Shown in pieces: positions 55,786-64,000 of a stretch of 64,000 nt of DNA; position 1 is the first letter of the stretch, and every line of letters begins with the position of its first letter. Source of the stretch: Polychytrium aggregatum (Eukaryota > Chytridiomycota > Chytridiomycetes > Polychytriales). Made by a program: the position numbers and the translations under genes. The stretch is taken from the NCBI RefSeq assembly GCF_025602895.1, contig NW_026516219.1, positions 310,001-374,000 on the forward strand, in the 5' to 3' direction. The notes under the pieces are model-generated. The model worked only from the letters and a program-made list of their open reading frames with translations, had not been told where the DNA came from and searched no databases.

Positions 55786-57057
55786 ATGGTCAGTACCGCG
55801 ATGCACACTGCGGCATCCATCCATCCATTCATCCATCCATCCATCCATTCATCCATCCATCCATCTATCCGTGCATCCATCTATCCATCCGTGCATCCAT
55901 CTATCCATCGGTCCGCCCGCCGGTCCATCCAAGCTGCCGCCGTCCCAAGCACCACCTGCCTATCAGCTTTCAACCCAGTTCGCCAACGGCGACTTCAGGA
56001 TCGACCGACTCGGCAAATGCGGCCCTCTCCGGCTGTGGCTGCATCCGGAACAGGACTTTGTAGCGGCACCCGATCTGTCTCAACCTCTAGACTGCAGCCG
56101 TCGTGCGTTCGAATCTTGCCGGTCGGCTTGTCATGCAGCGCCGTGAATTGAGGAAATAAGCGCACCGAGCGCGCTCGCATCACTGTCGGTTGCTGGATCA
56201 TCCGAATGGCATGGACTCTTGCGGGTTGGAATCGATGGCAGGGACCTATCGGATGGACCGAGGCGCTTGGACACGAGAATCGGATTCCCGTCCAAGGGCC
56301 GAACGGATGGACAGGAAAGGACAGGAAAGGACAGGACTGGACTGGCTGGCGACCTTCCAACTCGACACTCTTGCTCTCTGGCTGCGTCCAGCGTATCGGA
56401 TGCTAATCGGTGTGCCTGGTTCTGCATCCACAGTCTCGCAGATACGTTGAAGTCGGCCGTGTCCTCCTGGTCAACACCGGCAAGGAGGCCGGCAACCTCG
56501 CCGTTATTGTCGACATCATCGACCACGGCCGTGTAAGTAGCTCGGCATCGCATCGCATCTGGATATCAATTACGGCCCGAAGCCTGTCGCCGTCAAGCAT
56601 ATGACAAGCCTGTGCTGATTCCCAACTCGCCTGTGCATCGGATCTCGGACAGGTCCTCGTCGAAGGCCCCACCGTCAGCCGCCGCGCCCTCGCCCTCAAG
56701 CGTGCCAACCTCACCGACATTGTCGTCGCTGACCTGGCCCGTGGTGCCAGCTCTGGTGTCCTCGCCGCTGCCTTGGAGGCTCAGGATATCGAGTCCAAGT
56801 GGAAGGAGACTGCTTGGGCCAAGAAGATCGCCAAGCGCGAGGTCCGCGCCAACCTGTCTGACTTTGATCGCTTCAAGCTCCAGCTCGCCCGCAAGGAGGT
56901 AAGGCCATCCCAATGCACCTATGCGACGCTGGCCCCGGTCGGCTGAATTGGGTATTCGATCGATATTGACCCCTTTCCTCGTTCCGCCGCAATGCAGAGA
57001 CGCACCATCGTCAACAAGGAGTTTGCCAAGCTCAAGAAGGCCCAGGCCAAGCAATAA
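55786..57057 (+). CDS. RPL14: 60S ribosomal protein L14 (eL14)
   Basis: Four exons join in phase: 55786-55788 (only the ATG, followed by a GTCAGT donor), 56434-56532, 56653-56898 and 56998-57057, giving 135 residues. Exon 2 begins after CCACAG with [13 protein letters not shown], the conserved eL14 start (KOW-type fold: [32 protein letters not shown]). Later marks are [23 protein letters not shown] and the basic tail [19 protein letters not shown]. Length is as expected. Intron 1 (55789-56433, 645 bp) contains an ATCC array, mirroring the L5 intron. An ATG continuing into the intron reading frame hits unrelated His/Pro repeat sequence, so the split start is preferred. Confidence 0.95.
55814..55920 (+). 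repeat. ATCC tetranucleotide array in L14 intron 1
   Basis: About 25 units of ATCC with scattered changes (ATTC, ATCT, GTGC) soon after the ATG-only exon. It is the reverse-complement motif of the array in the divergent L5 intron. Confidence 0.88.
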
Positions 57058-57457
57058 ATGCTCTCTTGGTTGATATCTTGTACATTGTGGACGACCCGTG
57101 AATACGACTCAATTTAGCGTCATGGACGTTTGGTGTCATCCCCGCTTGCCCGGCTCTGTCCCGCGGAACTCCAATCGTGGTGCGATTTTGGAAAGTGGGC
57201 GATTCAGGCAGGCAGGCGTCTGGACTGGTCATTGTCCAGTGCTCATCGTGATCGTTCCTGCGCCAGGATTGGTCTCGGCTCTGGACCCTGTGTGGATGGG
57301 GTTGCTGGGCATTTTTCGGGTTGGCAACTGGCCACGATCGAGCCAGTGGCCGTTCAGACATTTGGCGGCTCTTGCATCCATCCCACATTGCGATGTATTG
57401 GGGCAATCCGATATGTTGTGGGATGTGGGCTGCTGCCTCCACGGTCCATCTACTCAT

Positions 57458-60400
57458 CTACACATCCACACCCAAGCTCTTCTTGTACTGGCGCACGATG
57501 CCATCCTGCACGCCCTCCTTGCCCTCGAATCGGGACAGGGTGCCTCCCTGGCACACCCACACCTCGTTGCAAACGGCGTCCAGGAATCGCTCGTCGTGGG
57601 AGACAACGGCAACACCGCCGTTGAAGGCGCGCAGGGCCGAGGCCAGGGCATCGATCGAGTCCATATCCAAATGGTCTGCGGCGATCACAACGACAAATCA
57701 AACCGGTGAATCTCACGGAAGCGCCATTTGGGCCATCAACGCAGTCCATGCAATCAACGCAGCCCATGCAGTCAACAACCGCTGTCCGGTTGGGAGCGAT
57801 ACTTACTCGTAGGTTCATCCAGGATCAAAACATGAGGGTTCTGCATCGACATCCAGGCGAATACAACACGGCTCTTTTGGCCGCCAGACAACGTGCCGAT
57901 TGGCTGCAGCGCAGTCGTGCCCGTCAGCCCATATCGGCCCAGGATGCGCCGGTACTCTTCTTCCGTGAAACCGGGGAACTTTTTCTGCAGGAACTGCACC
58001 GAGGAGGCACCGAGCTCGAGCTGATCGACGTGGTGCTGGGAGAACAGAGCGATTCTCAAGCGTCCGTGGCGATGGCAGCGTCCCGATGTGGGCTGAGTCT
58101 GGTTGGTCAAGAGGTAAATCATGGTCGATTTACCTACAGCCGATGGTTGACAGAGCAAGCCGGTGAGTTACAAGCTGAGCAAAAACGTGTCCAGACTTGC
58201 CAAATGAACATGGAGCCGAGCAGCCGATTGCTCAAGTGCTCGGTAGCAGGTGGCACACCAAACAAATACTGTTGGATCTCTCCGCCCTCCTGGGGTGCGA
58301 CAGACCTGCGCCGTTGGGGCCGACAATCGCAATCTTCGAGTCCATGCGCAAGTCGAATGAAATGCCCTTGAGAATCGTGCGCGACGAGTTGTATCCAAAG
58401 GTGACGTTGTCCATCTGCAGGATGGGCGGAGAAAGCTTCTCGGCCTCGTTGAAGCGGAAGTAGACACTTCCTTCTTCGCCAAGACCCTCCATCTCGTCCT
58501 TGGGCGGAGGCTCGAGCGGAGGCAGCTTCTCCAGAATCTTGATTTTGCTCTGCGCCTGGGCTGTGTCGAGCATCCGGCAACGAGTATGATCAGTCAAAAT
58601 GCCTTTGCAAACTGCAATAGTTGCGGCACCGAGGCGGCGTGCTTGGGATGATTCCACAATCAGCCCAGGCCACCGAGCAGGAGCCAAAACACATTCATCG
58701 ATCAAACAGGCCACATTCATCGGTCGAACCGGAGCACGTTGATTGGTCAAGCAGGACCATCGCACCGACCTGCTCTCTTGGCATTGTACCGCCAGCGATC
58801 GATAAAGTCTTGCAGATGCTTGCGGTACTGAACCTGGGCCTCGTATTCGCGGAGCTGGTTCTTGACACGCTCGGCTCGAGTCGAGACAAACGACGAGAAA
58901 TTACCGCGGTAAGGCTCCAGGATGCAGCTTGTCAGGTGAATGACGTCCGTAGCCACTGCATCCAGGAACGATCGATCGTGCGAGACCACCAGGAGCGTGG
59001 CGTTCCAGTTCTGGAAATAGTTCTCGAGCCACACAACGGCAGGGAAACTGATACGACGCAGCCGTCAGTCAACTCGGTCTCTCCACACGATGAGCAATCG
59101 CCCCTGCCCTGCTGCAATTCATCGGTCACGGGCAGTGTGCACGCGAAAGCGACTGACTTACTCCAAAAAGTTGGTGACTTCATCGGCAAGCAGCAAGTCC
59201 GGGCGACAGAAGAGCGCGCGGGCGAGGGCAAGTCGCTGTATTCAAACAATATAGTGTTAAATAACGTCGGCCCGCATCGTTCCAGTTGCGAGCGAATATG
59301 GGCGGCGACAATCTCCTCGGGAACAGCAGCGGCGCGTCTATTTCGCCCTGTCCTCACCATTCTCCAGCCACCACTAAAGGTTTTGGTGGCTGCTTTCTGT
59401 TGATCTGGGCTGAACCCTAATCCGTTCAAGATCGCCGCGGCCCTGTGAGCGCGACATGGTTCCAGTATGAGTCAATCAGCTGGTGGCGATGGGGCAGCAT
59501 TTAGCCATTCCCCGGTCCTCGCCGGCAGTCGGGATGCTAAGGGCCCGTGACTGCTAAGAAACAATCTGCCGGCTGTCCGAGCAGAGAGAAAGCACGGCTT
59601 GGAAGTGTTCAGCGACAGTGCGTACTTTGACTCGGCCTTGTCGGACTCAATCTCCTCGAGCTTGGCATAGACCGACTTGAGGCGCGACGAGATGAGGGAC
59701 GATTCCTCTGCAGACAATCCGGGTTTGTTGATCGCCGCCGAGAGCTCCCTCTCCTCCTCCAGAAGCGATTCGCGCTCGACATCAGCCTGCAAGACGGAAA
59801 GCAGCGCAGGAGTGCCGTCGCCGTGGATCTAGGATACCGAGGCGGGTACGGTGATTGCGGATGAGCAGAGAGCCGTTAGCGATAGACTGTGTCTGGCAAT
59901 GCCGTTGTATCTGGTGTCGCCGGACTATCCAGATGCAAGCCGCAACTGCAGCCGCACTCCCGGTAGCTTGCTGTCGCTGCAGCTTTGTCCTTGGTGGCAG
60001 ACGCAGCGCCGAACACAACCTGTGCCAGCATCATCAACGACCCGATGGCCCAGCATGAAGCGACTACCCACGCGGGAGCCTTGCTCAGCCTACCTCCTGC
60101 TCGACGTGCAGCACTCGGATGTGCGACGGAATGAGGAGCTCCTTGTGGGCAATCGCTCGTAGCAGTGTGGATTTACCGGCACCGTTCTTGCCAACGAGGC
60201 CGTAGCGCTTGCCACTGGACATGGTCAAGGTGGCATTCAGCAAGATCTTTCGGCCGGCGTAGCTGATGTCAAAGTTCTCGATCTTGATGTCCTTGCTCTT
60301 GCTCTCGGACGAGAGCTTCTGCTGGTTGACGATGATCTGCGGCTTGACATCCGGGTTCCACTCGGGAATGGCATCGGGATCATACTGGCCCTTGGCGGCC

Positions 60401-60816
60401 TTCTTTTTGGCCAGCTTGGCCTCGGCTTTGTTGAGCTTGTCCTGGTCGACGGTGCTCTTGGTCGGGCCCTTGCTGCTCATGGTGTGGCGAATGTCCCCGA
60501 CTCTGGCCCCGCCCGCGAGTCCAAGTGTGGCCGAGTGCTCGACATTCATGTGGAGGGGAGCATCGCGATCAAGCTTCTGGGGGCCGTGGCTGCTGGTGTC
60601 GAGCGAGTGCACCGCCAGGGAGGCGCACAGCTCCTGGATGTCTTCGTCGGAGGCACCCATCTCGGACAGGAGGGGCTCCAGAAAGTCGAGGAGTCCGTCT
60701 TCGCCAAGGTCGTTCGTGGGCTCCTGGAAGTAGCCCAGGACGAATTCCAGCAGATCCGACTCGATGCCGGGGGCGGCCTTCTTGATCCGCTTGGAGATGG
60801 TGTCAATGTCGGTCAT
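57458..60816 (-). CDS. GCN20/ABCF3-type ABC-F ATPase
   Basis: Soluble twin-ATPase that works with Gcn1 on ribosomes to activate the Gcn2 kinase under amino-acid starvation. Eight exons join in phase: 60094-60816, 59626-59786, 59358-59442, 59162-59235, 58770-59047, 58306-58560, 57807-58133 and 57458-57675 (706 residues, normal for ABCF3). The 150-residue N-terminal region (helical, SDLLEFVLGYF) is the Gcn1-binding type. NBD1: Walker A GKNGAGKST (209-217), signature TFSGGWRMRLALARALF, Walker B LLLADEVTNFLD, which departs from the usual LLLLDEPTNHLD, and a SHDRSFLDAV switch. NBD2: GPNGAGKST split by an intron after GAG, signature TLSGGQKSR, LILDEPTNHLD. The linker FIDRWRYNAKRA is typical of the family. 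Which of GCN20 or ABCF3 is the best name depends on lineage. Confidence 0.94.
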
Positions 60817-62794
60817 CGTTGTCGCGGGCCACTCTGTGCAGCGCAGGCTGGAGGGGAGGGATTCGGGGACCAGAGCGATGCAGATCGATCCGGAGCCAGA
60901 GGCTGCGCCTGTCGCCAGCGAGAAAAAAAGACACGGCTCGCGACGAATGGCGATTGGCCCATTTGTCGCCGCACCCACACCAATGCAGCCATGAGCAAGG
61001 GTTGAGTGCACAGGGACCACTCCGGGTCAGTGGGAATCGCATTTCTTGGTCGCATTACTTGGTCGCTGCCCTGGGACTACATCAAGAACAAAAAATCGGT
61101 GGGCCGGCTGGGCTCGTTGCCGCCGGCCGGACTGAGGCATGTGCCTGGTGTGAGTGGAGCAGCATCCCACACAGCACCATCGTCTGTCTGCCAAAGCCAC
61201 GGCCGAGGAGTTACATAGCCAGAGGACAGAGAGTCGTCTGGCCATAGCGCTTGATGCGGTGAGCACTCCGAAGCTCCTCGCAGGTAGGCAAAGTCAGATC
61301 GGGCAGTCGTCGGAACCCAGCGGTCTACATTCAACGGACCGCGCGAGCGATCCAACAGTCGCTTCGGGTGCTCGCTCCTTGCCAGATCAAGATCGGCGAC
61401 ATGACGACCAATGCGAATCGCCGTTGTATCAGGCGTCCAGGCCTGAGCCGGGCTGACGGGGCGTTGGCTGTTGTCTCTGGGCCAGCATTGGCGGTCTTGC
61501 GTGTCAGCCCAAGTTCCCATGCCATCGCCGAGGGCCGAGGCTGGCGTCGACTGAGCAATGTAGTGGACCAACGCTGGCTGTACCAACATTTGCTGATCAA
61601 GGACGGCTGAAACATGCTCGTCAGCGGCCGTAGATGCGCCGGTCATGAGCAAGTGGTTCATTTGACACTGAAAGCAAATATGGAATCGTCAGGGAAGCTA
61701 GCCTGGGTATGGGCCGTGTCAGAAACAATCCCACACTTTCTCCCGTGCCAGTATCTACCGCCGACAAGCCGTACATGCATCTCGGTCATTTTCGCCCCGA
61801 TGCGACCTCTTGAACGTCCAATGTGCTTCTCCGTTCTCCATATCGATTTGTCCGAACGACGAATTCTGGATCGTCTCTGTGGTACCGTCTGAGCTTGATA
61901 TTCGTCCGAAGGACAGCCTATTGTCTCGATCGTCGCTGACGATCTGTCGACCTCATGTGCAATGAGTCACTTGCCGCTGACACGGGCGCAGCATGGACCG
62001 AAGAACTCGCCTGGAATGCGGGATGTGTCTCAGCTCGTGTGCAATATGGCCGTCGCGAGAGTAACCGTGAATGTCCGTGAGCGGCGCAACCCATGAGCTG
62101 CGGGCCGATGCCCGGAATGGTGGTTGGATATGGCGATCGTCTGTCATTGAGCGGAATAGATCATGCACAAGCCCGTTTCATGAGCGCCATCGATTAGGGT
62201 CATGAAGTACTTGGCACACATCGCCCTTGGCTCGCACCCTGCCACCTGATCGACCACGGGCTCAAACCGTACTCGAGGCCTCGAGGCGACGAGAGGAAGT
62301 GGATATCCGCACGCCCAAGTACATCGGGGGTGCATCCTGACACATCACAATGGAGATACTACCGTTGCTCTTCTAGTCTCAGAGCGGACCAAACAAAGAT
62401 GGCCCTGGACAAACCCATCGCTCACCAGGGGCGAGACGCTGGAATCTCCACTCAGTCTCATGCGCATCACCGCTCCCGATGAGCCTTTCCCGCAGCAACC
62501 CTCTGATCCTGCTATGGGTCGGTAGCGGTCTCAGCACTGAAAGACCCTGAACCAAGACAAGCACCGCATAGATGTACTCAAATATGCTGCAACTTGTAGT
62601 TCATAGGCGAGGCAGCGCCGTTCGGCTCCTAGTCTGTTGCCAGATCATCGGGGACAGATGTAGGAACTGGCTCCATCGGGTTGAAGCAGCGAAACGGAGC
62701 AAAGGCAGATAGCACGAACAGAGATACAAATTCGCGCACACTCAACGCCGCGGGCTGTGATGGTGGGTGCAAGATTGAGCACGTTGTATTCGGT
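60817..62794. other. 2-kb intergenic region upstream of the ABCF gene
   Basis: Contains the ABCF promoter and the bL17m 3' end. A 194-codon ATG frame on the minus strand (61077-61661) has ordinary composition but no family marks and no neighbouring promoter, so it is not called as a gene. Nothing else recognised; no tandem array. Confidence 0.4.
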
Positions 62795-63945
62795 CTACTC
62801 CGAGGATGTCCCAGCCTCCTGGGAGCGTCGCAGGGCAGATGCCAGTTTGCGCCCAAGCGCAGCTTCTTGGTAGGCAGCAGCTTCATCGAGATCGGCCTGC
62901 AGCTTCTGCTGCTGCTGTCGGACGGCATCCTCCTCGAGTTTCTCGCTCAGGGCCTTTGCACTTTCTTCCTCGGCCACGCGGCCAGCTTGCCACTGTCGTT
63001 CCGAATGAAGAAAGTTGTTGAGGATACTCCGAAAGTAGGTCAGCTTTCTCTCCAAATGCCGAATCTCGGACGCCGTCAGATCCTCCCTGGGCGTCAGCTT
63101 GGCAAACTCGGTCGGCTCGCCCGTGACAGGATCTCGGATCGAAACCACGGTGCGGTTGTAGCGCTTCAGCTCCAGTTCGCTGATTTGTTCCTGAATCTTC
63201 TCCTTGTGCTCTAGCGAGAGCTTGTACACGATGTCGTTGTAGTGCCCAGGGAGCTCCAAGACGGCCAATGGCGCTACGTCGGAGCCCTTGCTTCGGTGCC
63301 CGCTTCGCAGGATGCGGCAGTAGTCTCCATCTTGGCTCTGGAAACGGAAAGCGATCGATCCCATCACCTTGGAGACAGTTTGGTCGGGGTCCTGATCGTC
63401 GTGTGATGGTTAGCAGGAGCGGAGAGGATGGGGACCGCCAGAGGTCACGATCACTTCGCCCGTGCGAGTGCCGGATGCCGAAGCCGAGAGCGCGGGAACT
63501 TACAAACAGAAACTCGCGCAGCTTGGTCTCTTCGCCCTGCTTGGCCCAATCTATACACTAAGAGGCAACAGGCAAGTAGGGTCAGGGTCAGATCGAGGAG
63601 CAATGTAAGGTCATGGCTGGGGCAGCCAGTGCCATACGAGATCACTGAATGGGTGCTCTTTTCTTTGAGGGGGGGGGGAGATGGTGATGACGATGGCCAT
63701 GGCGATGGCGATGAAGATGGCGATGGCAATGAAGATGGCGATGGCAGTGAAGTTGGCGATGGCGATGATGGATTGCAGCGTATACTCACTTGGTCGGCAT
63801 AGTGTTTGATGAACTTGGCCTTGGCGACGGTGGTCTGGATGCGCTCGTTCAGGAACAGCTGGCTCGTCATGTTGCGGGCGAGACTGGCCCGATGCGAGGG
63901 CGTCCGATTCAGCTTCTTTTGCCAGCTCCGGATTCCGTGCTTCAT
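62795..63945 (-). CDS. mitochondrial large-subunit ribosomal protein bL17m
   Basis: Three exons join in phase: 63790-63945, 63504-63557 and 62795-63391 (268 residues). The N-terminal domain is bacterial L17: KLNRTPSHRASLARNMTSQL and ERIQTTVAKAKFIKHYADQ (rRNA-binding, near the exit tunnel), then a spliced 18-codon exon, then GDYCRILRSGHRSKGSDVAPLAVLELPG, which corresponds to the family's GGYTRI...R.GD.A...EL block. A C-terminal extension of about 140 residues is charged and mostly coiled coil (SEIRHLERKLTYFRSI, EEESAKALSEKLEEDAVRQQQQKLQ), a feature of fungal Mrpl8-like proteins. The N-terminal ATG lies right before the L17 core, so the import signal must overlap it. Intron 1 has a GATGGC hexamer array. 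Confidence 0.92.
63680..63775 (+). repeat. GATGGCGATGGC hexamer array in bL17m intron 1
   Basis: About 15 imperfect hexamers (GATGGC, AATGAA, GATGAC variants) fill the middle of the first intron of the bL17m gene, shortly before its splice donor (minus strand). Confidence 0.8.
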
Positions 63946-64000
63946 TTCGGCGGCTGCTTGCTGCGATTGCTCGTGTGGTGAGGTGAGGTGTGGTGCTGTC

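Noticed and set aside
56100-56118. GTTCGAATC resembling a tRNA B box
   Set aside because: The flanking bases do not form a T arm and no A box or acceptor stem is found; it lies in the L14 first intron.
61077-61661. A 194-codon ATG frame on the minus strand
   Set aside because: No family motif, no signal, no homologous feature; the local GC content makes frames of this length common.

Overview
This is nuclear DNA from an early-diverging, probably zoosporic (chytrid-like) fungus. The evidence is GC-rich, gene-dense sequence with many short spliceosomal introns (GT..AG, often with a CTAAC/CTAAT branch point), a tyrosine-kinase-like kinase fused to Sel1 repeats, decayed copies of Fanzor-type (eukaryotic TnpB-like) nucleases, and a CDKAL1 methylthiotransferase, an enzyme budding yeast lacks. 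No rRNA, tRNA, CRISPR or prokaryotic operon signal was seen. Most exon boundaries below were worked out by hand by matching splice-site phase to protein continuity.

Layout. 1-1616 (-): tRNA CCA-adding enzyme, C-terminus outside the window. 2085-2902 (+): mitochondrial TMEM70/186/223-like membrane protein. 3752-6199 (+): F-box protein. 6605-8803 (+): kinase with Sel1 repeats. 9654-11195 (-): phosphate permease. 11990-12716: Fanzor remnants in inverted arrangement. 13446-15638 (+): single-pass membrane protein with a cytoplasmic SH3 domain. 16829-18373 (-): CCC1/VIT metal transporter. 19706-22173 (-) and 22563-26462 (+): CDKAL1 and TRMT2A, two tRNA-modifying enzymes sharing a 389-bp divergent promoter. 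28529-33666 (-): 14-exon modular membrane protein with a collagen-like outer part and repeated DGT motifs in its tail.

35650-41097 (-): NFX1-type zinc-finger protein. About 41400-41575 (+): a second Fanzor fragment. 41629-43115 (-): OXA1 insertase. 43980-44363 (+): an orphan promoter with a 27-codon reading frame. 44618-48949 (-): large ankyrin protein. 49685-50929 (-): RING protein. 51899-53447 (-): MICOS subunit MIC26/27. 53950-55499 (-) and 55786-57057 (+): ribosomal proteins L5 and L14, head to head, each with a first exon consisting only of ATG. 57458-60816 (-): GCN20/ABCF3. 62795-63945 (-): mitochondrial ribosomal protein bL17m.

Themes. Translation and tRNA metabolism dominate (CCA1, CDKAL1, TRMT2A, L5, L14, GCN20, bL17m). 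Mitochondrial biogenesis is the second theme (OXA1, MIC26/27, bL17m, the TMEM-like protein). The genes are independently transcribed, sometimes from shared divergent promoters. Intergenic DNA and introns carry many minisatellites of 10-13 bp unit. The strongest candidates for something undescribed are the modular collagen-like/DGT-repeat membrane protein with a very recent exon duplication, and the ATG-only-exon ribosomal protein pair.
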